Part shown: piece after piece, positions 45,255 to 54,271 of the stretch
Position numbering within the stretch: position 1 is the stretch's first letter
How the letters are laid out: each line of letters begins with the position of its first letter
Assembly (NCBI RefSeq): GCF_030551875.1
Contig: NZ_JAUOZU010000012.1
Coordinates: forward strand, 1-64,000
Direction of reading: 5' to 3'
From: Fluviirhizobium alvei
Lineage (GTDB): Bacteria; Pseudomonadota; Alphaproteobacteria; Rhizobiales; Rhizobiaceae
DNA: 64,000 bases
Notes under the pieces: model-generated
What the model saw: the letters and a program-made list of their open reading frames with translations, nothing else
The model's database searches: none
What the model was told of the DNA's origin: nothing
Position numbers and translations under genes: made by a program

Positions 45255-45363
45255 TCTGAACCTCCACCGCAAGGAATGTGCGCATGCCAATAGCGCCAGA
45301 GATCCGGAGACGCAACCGCGCGCCGGAGTTTTGATCGCAAACCAAGCGGATGCGGCGCTATTG

Positions 45364-45397
45364 GCAAAAAAAAGCGGGCGACACGAAGGTCGCCCGC
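45364..45397 (-). terminator. Terminator of the frcBCA-like operon
   Basis: On the minus strand GCGGGCGAC pairs with GTCGCCCGC (plus-strand arms 45374-45382 and 45389-45397) across a 6-nt loop and is followed by TTTTTTT. It lies 22 bp after the FrcA-like stop. A strong intrinsic terminator. Confidence 0.9.
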
Positions 45398-45418
45398 AGC
45401 CGCATCTCCTGGATCGTA

Positions 45419-46201
45419 TCAGGCCGCTATTGCTTCTTGGGGAGGTTTCATTGCGCCGGTCATCAGCGCCACGGCATCCGACATCGAATATTCCTTCGGA
45501 TTGATGACGCAGAGACGTTTTCCCAGACGATGGATGTGAATGCGATCCGCCACTTCGAACACATGCGGCATGTTGTGCGAGATGAGGACGATCGGCAGGC
45601 CGCGCGAGCGGACATCGAGGATCAGTTCCAGCACCTTGCGGCTTTCCTTGACGCCAAGCGCTGCCGTCGGTTCGTCCATGATCACGAGTTTGGAGCCGAA
45701 GGCCGCGGCCCGCGCAACGGCGACCCCCTGACGCTGGCCGCCTGAAAGCGTCTCGACCGCCTGGTTGATGTTCTGGATCGTCATCAGGCCCAGTTCGGTA
45801 AGCTTGTCGCGGGCAATCTTTTCCATTTTCGGACGGTCGAGCATCCGGAACATCTTGCCGAGCATGTCCGTCCGGCGGATTTCACGGCCGAGGAACATGT
45901 TGTCGGCAATCGAGAGCGCCGGTGACAGAGCAAGATTTTGGTAGACCGTTTCGATGCCGGCATTGCGCGCTTCCATCGGCGAGCGAAACTGTACCGGCTG
46001 GCCACCGAGGCGAATTTCGCCTTCATCGGGCGTCACAGCTCCGGAAATCGCCTTGATCAGCGATGACTTTCCGGCACCGTTATCGCCGATCACCGCGAGG
46101 ATTTCACCGGGATAGAGATCGAAATCAGCCTGGTCGAGAGCGGTGACCCGGCCATAACGCTTGACCAGGCCACGGGCGGTAAGAATGGGTTCCTGTGTCA
46201 T
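45419..46201 (-). CDS. frcA: Sugar ABC transporter ATP-binding protein, FrcA-like
   Basis: A 260-residue single-domain ATPase of the CUT2 sugar transporter class. Walker A is in [14 protein letters not shown], the signature in [14 protein letters not shown], and Walker B in [11 protein letters not shown]. Most CUT2 ATPases have two fused domains; FrcA-type systems have one of about 260 aa, as here. Its ATG overlaps the permease stop (TGATG) at 46201. The last gene of the operon, ended by a strong terminator. Fructose, mannose and ribose uptake is the known role of the rhizobial FrcBCA system. Confidence 0.85.
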   Translation of the reverse strand: MTQEPILTARGLVKRYGRVTALDQADFDLYPGEILAVIGDNGAGKSSLIKAISGAVTPDEGEIRLGGQPVQFRSPMEARNAGIETVYQNLALSPALSIADNMFLGREIRRTDMLGKMFRMLDRPKMEKIARDKLTELGLMTIQNINQAVETLSGGQRQGVAVARAAAFGSKLVIMDEPTAALGVKESRKVLELILDVRSRGLPIVLISHNMPHVFEVADRIHIHRLGKRLCVINPKEYSMSDAVALMTGAMKPPQEAIAA

Positions 46202-47259
46202 CAGCCTGCTACCTTTCTGATCCACTGGTCGACGGCCACGGCCGAGATGATGAGAGTGCCGGTGAGGAAGACCTTCCATTGCGGGTCAGCGCCGAGCATG
46301 TTCAATCCCATCGAGACTACACCGACGATCATCGCCCCGATGAGCGTGCCGAGGATCGAGCCGCGGCCACCAAAGAGCGAGATACCGCCAATGACTGCTG
46401 CAGTGACCGATTGCAGATTATAGTCGGTCACGGCTGCTGAAGGCGAAATCGATCCGTTGCGCCCGATCGAGACCCAGGCGGCGATGGCAGCGATCACACC
46501 GGCCAGCGCATAGGTGCTGAGCAGGACCCGATCCACACGAATGCCTGCGAGTTCGGCAGCGTCCGGATCATCGCCCACCGCATAGAGATGGCGCCCCCAG
46601 GCAGTATGATTGAGCGCATACCAGAGGCCCAAGACGAGGATAACCATGAGGATCACACCGAAGGTGAAGACGGCAGATCCGATCTTGAAGCTGGTACCAA
46701 AGAAATGCAGCATCGAGGCGGCGGCGGTCACATCGGCCTCACGGATGGTTTCGTTGGCCGAATAGATGAAATTCGACGCCATGACGATGTACCATGTGCC
46801 GAGCGTGACGATGAAAGGCGGCAGCTTCATCTTGGCGACCAGAAAGCCGTTGAGGATACCGCATAGGCCACCGACCACGAGACCCGCGGCAACCGCAACG
46901 GGCGCAGGCATGCCATAGGTCACGGCCACATTGCCCATGACCACGGCAGAAACCACCATGACGACGCCGATCGACAGATCGATACCGGCCGTCAGGATCA
47001 CCAGCGTCTGGGCGGCACCCAGGATGCCGACGATGGCGATCTGCTGCAGGATCAAAGTCAGCGTATAGCTCGAGAAAAATTTGCCACCGATCGAGATCCC
47101 GAAGATGAGGATCGCGGCAACGAGGACGATGAACGGCACCGCCGCTGGCGTCGAATGCAGGAAATGCTGAATGCGCCGGAGCGCCGAACGATCCTCGAAA
47201 TGCGCGACAGCAGTGTCGCTCTTGTCGAGCACCTTTTCAAATTCTTGGATGCTGGCCAT
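46201..47259 (-). CDS. frcC: Sugar ABC transporter permease, FrcC-like
   Basis: A 352-residue inner-membrane permease of the CUT2 (RbsC/AraH) type with about ten helices, for example FIVLVAAILIFGISIGG and the later run ILGTLIGAMIVGVVSMGLN. The CUT2 signature region reads GISLFGGRGSILGTLIG. The N-terminal 40 residues are a cytosolic extension, as in FrcC. It is coupled to FrcA by a 1-nt overlap and separated from FrcB by 220 bp with two stem-loops. Confidence 0.85.
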   Translation of the reverse strand: MASIQEFEKVLDKSDTAVAHFEDRSALRRIQHFLHSTPAAVPFIVLVAAILIFGISIGGKFFSSYTLTLILQQIAIVGILGAAQTLVILTAGIDLSIGVVMVVSAVVMGNVAVTYGMPAPVAVAAGLVVGGLCGILNGFLVAKMKLPPFIVTLGTWYIVMASNFIYSANETIREADVTAAASMLHFFGTSFKIGSAVFTFGVILMVILVLGLWYALNHTAWGRHLYAVGDDPDAAELAGIRVDRVLLSTYALAGVIAAIAAWVSIGRNGSISPSAAVTDYNLQSVTAAVIGGISLFGGRGSILGTLIGAMIVGVVSMGLNMLGADPQWKVFLTGTLIISAVAVDQWIRKVAG

Positions 47260-47400
47260 GATTGTGTCTCCACCCCCTAACGCGCCGTCCTGACGGTTGT
47301 TTTCGTCTGCGGACAGGTCCGTCGCGTGGTTCCCAAACTCGGAATGCGCCCCGCCGTCCGCGGGTTTCGAAGCCTGTGGCCTCTATGCGCAAACCTACTG

Positions 47401-47423
47401 GAAGGGCGATAAGATCGCCCTTC
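47401..47423 (-). other. Stem-loop between FrcB-like and FrcC-like genes
   Basis: GAAGGGCGAT (47401-47410) pairs perfectly with ATCGCCCTTC (47414-47423) around a 3-nt loop. No T run follows on the minus strand. Such hairpins after the binding-protein gene usually protect its mRNA and lower permease/ATPase expression. Confidence 0.6.
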
Positions 47424-47430
47424 CGTTAGT

Positions 47431-47450
47431 CCATGATGACATTATCATGG
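47431..47450 (-). other. Second stem-loop downstream of the FrcB-like gene
   Basis: CCATGAT (47431-47437) pairs with ATCATGG (47444-47450) across GACATT, 7 bp from the first hairpin and 29 bp after the FrcB stop. The two in tandem are typical of processed intercistronic regions. Confidence 0.5.
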
Positions 47451-47479
47451 TGTTCTTCAAGTCTAAATGCAGATGGGCA

Positions 47480-48505
47480 TCAGCCCCAGCACTTGTCCGT
47501 GCCTTCCTTGACGCTGATCGAGGGCACGCCCTCGGCCGGCTTGTCGGTCACGAGCGCCACGCCGGTGTCGAAGAAGTTCTTGCCTTCGGTCGGCTTCGGC
47601 TTGGTGCCATCCTTGGCATAAGCTGCAATCGCTTCGATGCCGAGCGATGCCATCAGCAGCGGATACTGCTGCGAGGTCGCTCCGATCACGCCTTCGGCCA
47701 CCGACTTCACGCCCGGGCAGCCACCGTCGACCGAAACGATGAGAACATCCTTTTCCTTGCCCACGGCCTTGAGGGCCTGGTAGGCGCCGACAGCAGCCGG
47801 CTCGTTGATCGTGTGGATTACGTTGATGTCCGGATCCTTCTGGAGAAGGTTTTCCATCGCCGTGCGACCGCCTTCTTCGTTGCCGTTCGTCACATCATGG
47901 CCGACGATACGCGGATCATCTTCGTCGCCGATCTTGTTGGGATCCTTCGGGTCGATGCCGAAGCCGATCATGAAGCCCTGGTCGCGCAGAACGTCAACCG
48001 TCGGCTGCGACGGCGTGAGGTCAAGGAAGCCGACCTTTGCGGTCTTGGCACCCTCACCCATGGTGGCTGCAGCCCACTGGCCGATCAGTTTGCCGGCCAG
48101 AAGGTTGTCCGTCGCAAAGGTGGCATCGGCTGCATCGAGCGGTTCCAGCGGCGTGTCGAGCGCGATCACGAGAATGCCGGCGTCACGCGCCTTCTTCACG
48201 GTCGGGACAATCGCCTTCGTGTCGGAAGCCGTCAGGAGAATACCCTTGGCACCGTCGGCAATGCAGGATTCGATTGCAGCGACCTGGCTGTCGGAATCGC
48301 CGTCCACCTTGCCGGCGTAGGACTTCAGCGTGACGCCGAGCTCGGCGGCCTTGGCGGTCGCGCCTTCCTTCATCTTGACGAAGAAGGGATTGGTATCGGT
48401 CTTGGTGATCAGGCAGGCGGACACGCCGTCAGCCTTGGCGCTGCCGCAGAAGGCGAGGCCCAGAGCAAGAGCGCCCATGGATGCAGCAATCATCGATTTT
48501 TTCAT
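47480..48505 (-). CDS. frcB: Sugar ABC transporter substrate-binding protein, FrcB-like
   Basis: A 341-residue periplasmic binding protein of the RbsB/FrcB type. A Sec signal ([19 protein letters not shown], cleavage near SAKA-DG) precedes the two-domain fold, with [16 protein letters not shown] at the first hinge strand, [20 protein letters not shown] in the ligand cleft, and [14 protein letters not shown] late. ATG 48505 follows GGGAGGAAACG, a strong ribosome binding site. It is first in the operon, facing a ROK regulator across an AT-rich operator. The sugar is probably a hexose or pentose such as fructose or ribose. Confidence 0.87.
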   Translation of the reverse strand: MKKSMIAASMGALALGLAFCGSAKADGVSACLITKTDTNPFFVKMKEGATAKAAELGVTLKSYAGKVDGDSDSQVAAIESCIADGAKGILLTASDTKAIVPTVKKARDAGILVIALDTPLEPLDAADATFATDNLLAGKLIGQWAAATMGEGAKTAKVGFLDLTPSQPTVDVLRDQGFMIGFGIDPKDPNKIGDEDDPRIVGHDVTNGNEEGGRTAMENLLQKDPDINVIHTINEPAAVGAYQALKAVGKEKDVLIVSVDGGCPGVKSVAEGVIGATSQQYPLLMASLGIEAIAAYAKDGTKPKPTEGKNFFDTGVALVTDKPAEGVPSISVKEGTDKCWG

Positions 48506-48640
48506 CGTTTCCTCCCAAGGAAATATCAAACTCCGGATGAACCGGCTCCTCATAAGGCAGCTTCAACTGCCGCCGTCGGTTGGACCCTCCAGCCCTTCCC
48601 GACCGCTGCCCATAAGAAAGCATTAGAACGTCGTCATGTC

Positions 48641-48665
48641 AATAAATAATTCCAATTGATTTATT
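48641..48665. promoter_or_regulatory. AT-rich inverted repeat, probable ROK operator
   Basis: AATAAAT (48641-48647) and ATTTATT (48659-48665) form a symmetric pair with an internal AATT-CC-AATT element. It lies midway in the 220-bp region between the divergent FrcB-like and ROK-regulator genes. AT-rich palindromes of this kind are typical ROK/NagC-type operators. Confidence 0.6.
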
Positions 48666-48725
48666 AATTAAATGTGGCATCCTCTGCTTCGATTGATGTA
48701 GCACTGCCCGGGAGGAGAACGGGGC

Positions 48726-49949
48726 ATGGCGAACGAAATGACGGCAACCGCACTTTCCGGAGTGGCGGGCTTGATGGGCGGCGCGAACCAGACACGCGTC
48801 CGTGCTTATAACGAACGATTGGTGCTGAGCCTCGTGCGCAGGCATGGGACTCTGTCGAAGGCAGAGATTGCGCGGCATACGGGTCTTTCAGCCCAGACCG
48901 TGTCCGTCATCATGCGGGCACTCGAGCAGGACGGACTTCTGATCCGCGGCGAACCACGGCGCGGCAAGGTCGGCCAGCCATCCATTCCCATGAGCCTCAA
49001 TCCGGACGGCGTTTTCTCGCTTGGCCTGAAGATCGGTCGTCGCAGCGCCGATCTCATCCTGGCGGATTTTACCGGCCGCGTGAAACAACTGGTGCACGAG
49101 GCCTATCCCTACCCGACGCCCAAGGGGGTGATCGCTTTTGCCAAGCGCGGTTGCGACCAGATCCTCGCCTCCATGACCAATGCCGAAAAGGCCCGCATCG
49201 CCGGTCTTGGAGTGGCGCTGCCCTTCGAACTCTGGAACTGGGTAGAGGCTGTCGGCGCGCCGAAAGCGGATATGGATGCCTGGCGCGATGCCGATATCGA
49301 AGCGATGCTCGATGCGGCGCTGCCCTTTCCCGTCCTGTTGCAGAATGATGCGACCGCGGCCTGTGCGGCCGAGCTCGCCTTCGGACACGGACCCAAATAT
49401 TCGGATTTCGCCTATTTCTTCCTTGGCTCCTTCATCGGCGGCGGCGTGGTTCTCAATCACGCGCTTTATCCGGGCCGAACAGGCAATGCCGGCGCCTTCG
49501 GCTCGATGCCCTTTACCGATGCGCATGGACTTTCAGGGCAGCTCATCGATCATGCCTCGGTGGTTCAGCTCGAAAAAATGCTAATCCAGGCCAAGAAGGA
49601 CCCGTCCTCCATCTGGATGACGCCGGAGAACTGGGACGATTTCGGCGCTACCAAGACGGAATGGATCGCAAAAACCGGCGAAACGCTCGCCTATGCCGCC
49701 GTGACGGTCTGTTCGGTCATCGATTTTGAAGCGGTGATCATCGATGGCGGCTTTTCGGCCGACATTCGGCGCGAAATCGTCGATGCGGCACGCCGGTCTC
49801 TCGAACGTTTTGATCTTCAAGGCATCGAGCGACCCATGATCGAGGAAGGTCTTGTCGGCTCCTCGGCGCGCGCCATTGGCGCTGCAAGCCTGCCGCTTTT
49901 TTCGCGCTACCACATCGATCAGAGCGTATTGCTCAAGGAGATGACCTGA
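48726..49949 (+). CDS. ROK-family transcriptional regulator of the sugar operon
   Basis: A 407-residue repressor-type protein. The N-terminal winged HTH is at about 30-85 (RRHGTLSKAEIARHTGLSAQ), then a ROK sugar-kinase-like domain follows with LQNDATAACAAEL and GGGVVLNHALYPGRTGNAGA. The CxCGxxGCxE zinc motif of ROK kinases is absent, consistent with a sensor rather than a kinase. ATG 48726 follows GGAGAACGGGGC. It diverges from frcB and is coupled by TGATG to the downstream mutarotase gene, so the effector is probably the sugar imported by FrcBCA. Confidence 0.85.
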   Translation: MANEMTATALSGVAGLMGGANQTRVRAYNERLVLSLVRRHGTLSKAEIARHTGLSAQTVSVIMRALEQDGLLIRGEPRRGKVGQPSIPMSLNPDGVFSLGLKIGRRSADLILADFTGRVKQLVHEAYPYPTPKGVIAFAKRGCDQILASMTNAEKARIAGLGVALPFELWNWVEAVGAPKADMDAWRDADIEAMLDAALPFPVLLQNDATAACAAELAFGHGPKYSDFAYFFLGSFIGGGVVLNHALYPGRTGNAGAFGSMPFTDAHGLSGQLIDHASVVQLEKMLIQAKKDPSSIWMTPENWDDFGATKTEWIAKTGETLAYAAVTVCSVIDFEAVIIDGGFSADIRREIVDAARRSLERFDLQGIERPMIEEGLVGSSARAIGAASLPLFSRYHIDQSVLLKEMT

Positions 49950-50389
49950 TGCTGATTGGCCTCGACCCCCTATTGAGCCCAGAGCTTTTGTCCGTTCTTC
50001 GTGCCATGGGCCATGGAGACGAGATCGCGATCGTCGACGGAAATTACCCCGGAGCGGAACATGCAAGGCGGCTGGTGCGGGCCGACGGACACGATCTGCC
50101 GCGCATCCTTGATGCGGTGCTGTCCGTGCTGCCGATTGACGATTTCGTCGATCGCGCGATTTTCCGCGCCACGGTGAAGACCGACCTCGAAAAAAGAGAC
50201 CCCGTCCACCAGGACATGATCGATATCTGCGGCCGGCGGGTGCCCGATCAGGTGGTCGAGCCACTGGCGCCAGCCGACTTCTACAATCGCGTCCAGAAGG
50301 CCTATGCCGTGATCCAGTCCTCCGAGCCAAGGCTCTACGGCAACATTATTCTGCGCAAGGGCGTGATCCGGCCGGGCGCGACCGGTTGA
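49949..50389 (+). CDS. RbsD/FucU family sugar mutarotase
   Basis: A 146-residue enzyme of the RbsD/FucU family, which interconverts sugar anomers (ribose or fucose) for kinases or isomerases. The family start is LLSPELLSVLRAMGHGDEIAIVDGNYPG with catalytic His22 in GHGDE, and a C-terminal RLYGNIILRKGVI segment. Its ATG overlaps the ROK-regulator stop, so both are made from one mRNA. The well-known rhizobial frc cluster ends in the kinase-like frcK; here a mutarotase is linked instead. Confidence 0.88.
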   Translation: MLIGLDPLLSPELLSVLRAMGHGDEIAIVDGNYPGAEHARRLVRADGHDLPRILDAVLSVLPIDDFVDRAIFRATVKTDLEKRDPVHQDMIDICGRRVPDQVVEPLAPADFYNRVQKAYAVIQSSEPRLYGNIILRKGVIRPGATG

Positions 50390-50451
50390 AGATTACAGAA
50401 ATGTAATTCTGCTGTCCCTTGAACAGCCACATTTGCACGCTCACATGTTGA

Positions 50452-50607
50452 TCACTGACGGCCGGTCCCCAAGTGGCCGTCATCATCCTGGATCTGGCCC
50501 GTCCCCCGCCAACCAGGTTCGGACAAGGCGCCCAATCCCTCTCCGGGTCCTTGTCCACTCTTTGCGTCCCCTTGCCGCCCTGCTTTCACAAGCGGGGCGG
50601 TTTTTTA
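50452..50607 (+). ncRNA. Candidate structured small RNA or leader with intrinsic terminator
   Basis: Three strong hairpins follow each other in a region without a coding sequence: TGACGGCC/GGCCGTCA (50456-50463 and 50475-50482), GGACAAGG/CCTTGTCC (50521-50528 and 50549-50556), and the terminator stem CCGCCCTGCT/AGCGGGGCGG (50575-50584 and 50591-50600) followed by TTTTTT. Unpaired stretches are C/U-rich (for example CCCAATCCCTCTCC), typical of rhizobial trans-acting sRNAs. A possible -35 (CTTGAA, 50418-50423) lies upstream with a poor -10. Either a roughly 155-nt sRNA or an attenuated leader of the MarR gene. Confidence 0.5.
50575..50606 (+). terminator. Intrinsic terminator upstream of marR-like gene
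   Basis: A 10-bp stem (one G-T pair) CCGCCCTGCT/AGCGGGGCGG with a 6-nt loop, followed by six T. It ends 80 bp before the MarR-family start. Confidence 0.8.
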
Positions 50608-50686
50608 TGGTGCGCAGAACGGTTTTCATCGTCAAAATTGCTGCGATTTTTCTTGTCGAACCGCACAGCCCCCGGCACTATGTGGC

Positions 50687-51118
50687 ATGGACCAAACGAA
50701 CAAGGATTCGGCTCTCTATCTCTCCGGCCTCCTGGCCCGGAGCTTCAGCCGCGCCTTTTCGACCGAAGCGGCCCGCATCGGCTTTTCCCCGGGGCAATAT
50801 CCGGTTCTGATGGAACTCTGGAAGCAGGATGGCACGAGCCAGCGCGCGCTGCTCGACAGGCTCGATATAGAACAGGCAACGCTCGCCAATACACTTGCCC
50901 GCATGGAGCGGGACGGGCTGATCGTACGCCAGCGCCACCCCAAAGACCGGCGTTCGACGCTGATCTACCTCACCGAACGCGGCCGTGCGATGGAAGCGGA
51001 AGCGCTTCTGGCGCTCGAAACCGCCGAGGCGCAGATGTTTCGGGGCTTCCGGCGGTTCGAAAAGGAGTTGCTGAAGGAATATATGCGCTGGGCCATCGCC
51101 AATGGCGTCGAGGGGTGA
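50687..51118 (+). CDS. MarR-family transcriptional regulator
   Basis: A 143-residue winged-helix regulator. The core reads FSPGQYPVLMELWKQDGTSQ, recognition helix IEQATLANTLARMERDGLI, and the wing VRQRHPKDRRSTLIYLTERG. Length and layout are normal for MarR. ATG 50687 starts MDQTNKDSALYLSGLLAR; the upstream open sequence belongs to the RNA/terminator region. It has no obvious partner gene: the next gene is convergent and belongs to the polysaccharide island. The ligand is unknown. Confidence 0.88.
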   Translation: MDQTNKDSALYLSGLLARSFSRAFSTEAARIGFSPGQYPVLMELWKQDGTSQRALLDRLDIEQATLANTLARMERDGLIVRQRHPKDRRSTLIYLTERGRAMEAEALLALETAEAQMFRGFRRFEKELLKEYMRWAIANGVEG

Positions 51119-51141
51119 GCGGGCGTAGCATAGGAATTAGG

Positions 51142-51897
51142 CTACGATGACCGTTCTACGAGCTCCTGGAGATATTCAGCAGTTAAACGGTCCGGGCAAA
51201 AAGGCTTAATCTCCCCAGATTCAACGCGCCTGGATATCGATTTGCAGGCCTGAACAGGATCCGAAAAATCCTCATTCCCGATTTCCGCATAGTCGTACTG
51301 CCACCACGCACAATTCTCGATCAGTTCAATGACGTCGTTCTCAAAGCGATACCGTTTGATGCGGGCCGGATTTCCGGCGACTATCGCAAAGGCTGGAACA
51401 TCTTTTGTGACGACCGCACCAGAACCCACAATTGCTCCGTTACCAATTCTAACCCCTCGCTTGATATAGCTACGACTACCAATCCAAACATCATGGCCTA
51501 TTTCAATCGGTCCCAAATTCGATTTGTAGGCGTGCGGTTTCAAGGCTGGGTTTTTTCGCTTTGCGTGCGCTCCTGTAATAAACTCAAGATCCCAAGGTAT
51601 GTTGGAAGTCGTCAACCAATTCGTCGGGTGTTCATGGTCCCCAAACACGACTCTTCCGCCAATCGAGCAATATCTCCCAACCCTACTCACGTGAACCGTG
51701 ATCGGGCTCCAAGAATAACTATAAGCTCCAAATTGTATCCCAGGCAGCCCAGAGAAAACACCAGCGACCGGGGCACTTGGACATTCGATGAATGAAGCGC
51801 TCGTAAGCCGAAGACTACTCGGATCAACCCAGATGTTCTTTTCGACCTTGATACGATCAGAATGCGCCTTGCCTAACTGAAACAGTGCGAAACTCAT
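51142..51897 (-). CDS. Hexapeptide-repeat acetyltransferase (CatB/XAT-like)
   Basis: A 251-residue left-handed beta-helix acyltransferase. Hexapeptide turns are visible (VGRYCSIGGRVVFGDHEH, later IEIGHDVWIGSRSYIKRGVR and IGNGAIVGSGAVVTKDV), with the catalytic-type His in GDHEHPTNW and the typical PARIKRYRFENDVIELI C-terminus. It probably O-acetylates a surface sugar. It diverges from the sulfotransferase-like gene and starts the AT-richer polysaccharide island. Confidence 0.82.
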   Translation of the reverse strand: MSFALFQLGKAHSDRIKVEKNIWVDPSSLRLTSASFIECPSAPVAGVFSGLPGIQFGAYSYSWSPITVHVSRVGRYCSIGGRVVFGDHEHPTNWLTTSNIPWDLEFITGAHAKRKNPALKPHAYKSNLGPIEIGHDVWIGSRSYIKRGVRIGNGAIVGSGAVVTKDVPAFAIVAGNPARIKRYRFENDVIELIENCAWWQYDYAEIGNEDFSDPVQACKSISRRVESGEIKPFCPDRLTAEYLQELVERSS

Positions 51898-52093
51898 TAG
51901 CAGCTCCGATACTTAAAAATTTCTCGCTTCGACCTCTACAAAAACCGTTGAAGGCACCCATTATCGATGTTTGCAGGCTACGAGCGAAATCGGCAGGAGA
52001 TCTTTTCATTTGCGCTAAATACCCACTTGATTTCAATAGAAGTAAGAGACATTCCGGTAATTTAAAGCGCGTCCCTACAACTGAGGCTCTTAC

Positions 52094-53178
52094 ATGGCGG
52101 CACCTCATTCCTACGTTCATATAGGCCTCGAGAATACGGGAACCACATATCTCCAGAAATGCCTTGCCGCGAGCAGAGAGAAGCTTTCGCGGCATAATGT
52201 GCTATACCCACTTACATACGATGTCGAAAGCCATCTGGAGCTCGCAGCCTATGCCAAGGATGAAACATCAGATGACACTGTTCGCATCATGGCGGGGCTT
52301 ACGAGGGCGGAAGACACCGAACCGTTCCGCTCAAATTACGAGCGCAACTTAATTGAGCAGCTCTCAAAAAAACAATTCCAAAAAGTCGTTTTTTCAAGTG
52401 AACACCTATCCAGTCGATTAGTTGACAAAGACGAAATTGCAAGATTGAAGGCGCTACTGTCCCGTTTTTCTGATAAGATATCAGTTATTGTTTATCTTAG
52501 AAGACAAGACGAAGTCGCCCTTTCAATGTACTCAACTGCGGTTCGCGGAGGGTGGGTAAATCCAATTTCAAATCCAGACGAAAGGACTGCACTTCAAAGA
52601 TTTGACTACAGAAATATTTTGGATACATGGTCTGGCATATTCGGCAAAGATAATCTTATCATAAGAATATACAACGATGAAGTCCGAAATGATATTGTAA
52701 AAGATTTCTGCAAGGTTACGTCGATTGACGACAATCTAGTTGAAAAAATGGCTCAATCTGAGAACGCCCGCCTCGATGCAAGGAAAATAGAATTCCTTCG
52801 TCTGCTGAACAAATACCTTCCTGTTGTGGAAAACGGGCAGTTATCTCAACGGCGAGGCAATTTGGCGCAAATGGTGGAAAAATCCCTTCGACAGGCCCTA
52901 AACTTACTCTTCCAAGCGAGATGTCCGAACTTATGGAATTGTTTTATCAGAGCAATTTGTATGTGGCGGATAGCTATTTAGGGAGAAGACTAGAAGGCGA
53001 CCCGCTATTTGGCCCATACGAACGAGCCGAAGGAGCCGGCAACTACACGATGTCATTCGACGACCTACTTGAGATGTCGGCAGCTCTCTGGGCCCAAAAG
53101 CAGATCCAAAACAACCATCTTTGGGAGCATGTCAAATCTCTGGAGTCGCAACTCGAGGAGCTGAAGAAGGCACAATAA
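52094..53178 (+). pseudogene. Sulfotransferase-like protein, frameshifted
   Basis: The first frame (52094-52981) begins HSYVHIGLENTGTTYLQKCL, which matches the 5'-phosphosulfate loop of sulfotransferases (HIGxxKTGTTxLQ); VIVYLRRQDEVALSMYSTAV resembles the 3'-phosphate region. The frame is lost after VEKSLRQ. The natural continuation (KLTLPSEMSELMELFYQSN to the end at 53178, finishing in a coiled coil) lies in the +1 frame. One extra A in the A5 run at 52878-52882 would restore a single gene of about 361 codons. It may be a real mutation, a phase-variable tract or a sequencing error. The 3' end overlaps the convergent glycosyltransferase by 47 bp. Confidence 0.65.
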
Positions 53179-54271
53179 TATCCCCAACCCCTGAATCAAT
53201 CAGCTTGGATCTGTCAGCGACCCAGGGCTCGATGGCCAGTCGCGCGATCGGATCCAAACAGACGATGTGATCCATGAATGCACTTGCCCACCTCGTTGTC
53301 GCGATGGAATCCGGCGAACGTCTGTCAACAAGCATCACGTTCTCCATGCCAAGCGATCTGCATAGATAGAAATCTTGCGCGATGAACTTATGGTGGTGTG
53401 GCGAATAGATAAGCAACGCAGATGGACAGGAGCCACGAGCCGCAAATGTGGAGGCGACCCAGGGCTCCATCACGCCCTCATCCAGAACAAAGGCGCCTCG
53501 GGGAAAGTTTTCCACCCGACTGAAGAACCAGGCCAGCTTCGTCACAGCTTCACGCCGAAACGAACGCTTAAGTCCCCTCAGCTCCAAAAGACGTTCACGT
53601 TCCCCATTCACGACATTGACATAACGCACACTGTCCTGACCGGTCGTCTGATTGGCGTGAATCCTGTGATAGTAGATGTACTCGCCAATGTGCACGGCGT
53701 TATCATCATTGATGATATTCACAGCGACAACCCAGTCTTGAACACCATCCGAATTCGCAGGAAATCCTCCAATCGAAAGCAGCGTCTCACGGCGTATCAC
53801 TTTGAAATGGCTTGCAACCATATGTTCAAGCAAGCATTCTGTCAGACTATTATATTCATAGATCTGACTGGATACATCGACTTTTCTCGACATGCCGGAT
53901 TGGTTGAATTCAATACGGTTCGAAAAATAGTAATCTCCCACCTTGACTTTGTAGTAGGCGTCGAACCCGGCACGCGCTTCCCGGTGAAGATAGTCATCAC
54001 AATCAAGAAACGCGACGAACTCGGAACTGCAGAGCGACAGAGCATAGTTCTGCGTACCGGTTATTCCGAGATTCTCACTATTTTTGAAAATCTTGATGCT
54101 GGAGATGCCTTGGTATTTCTCCAGAATGTCGCTCACGCGCGGATCAGGCGAACAGTCATCGACGATGACAATCTCATCAAATGGATTCAGCTGGTTGACG
54201 GCACTGTCAATGCATTGCGAAAGATATTCCGCATGATTATACACGGGTATCACAAGAGAGCAACTCGGCAT
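53132..54271 (-). CDS. Glycosyltransferase family 2 protein
   Basis: A 379-residue GT-A fold enzyme. The N-terminal domain reads SLVIPVYNHAEYLSQCIDSA, with IVIVDDCSPD and the DXD-type metal site in FVAFLDCDDYLH. Residues beyond 250 form a second, unassigned domain. There are no membrane helices, so it probably works at the cytoplasmic face on a lipid- or protein-linked sugar. It lies directly after the next GT2 gene on the same strand (1 bp gap) and overlaps the sulfotransferase-like gene at the 3' end. Confidence 0.85.
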   Translation of the reverse strand: MPSCSLVIPVYNHAEYLSQCIDSAVNQLNPFDEIVIVDDCSPDPRVSDILEKYQGISSIKIFKNSENLGITGTQNYALSLCSSEFVAFLDCDDYLHREARAGFDAYYKVKVGDYYFSNRIEFNQSGMSRKVDVSSQIYEYNSLTECLLEHMVASHFKVIRRETLLSIGGFPANSDGVQDWVVAVNIINDDNAVHIGEYIYYHRIHANQTTGQDSVRYVNVVNGERERLLELRGLKRSFRREAVTKLAWFFSRVENFPRGAFVLDEGVMEPWVASTFAARGSCPSALLIYSPHHHKFIAQDFYLCRSLGMENVMLVDRRSPDSIATTRWASAFMDHIVCLDPIARLAIEPWVADRSKLIDSGVGDIIVPSSAPRVATPEI

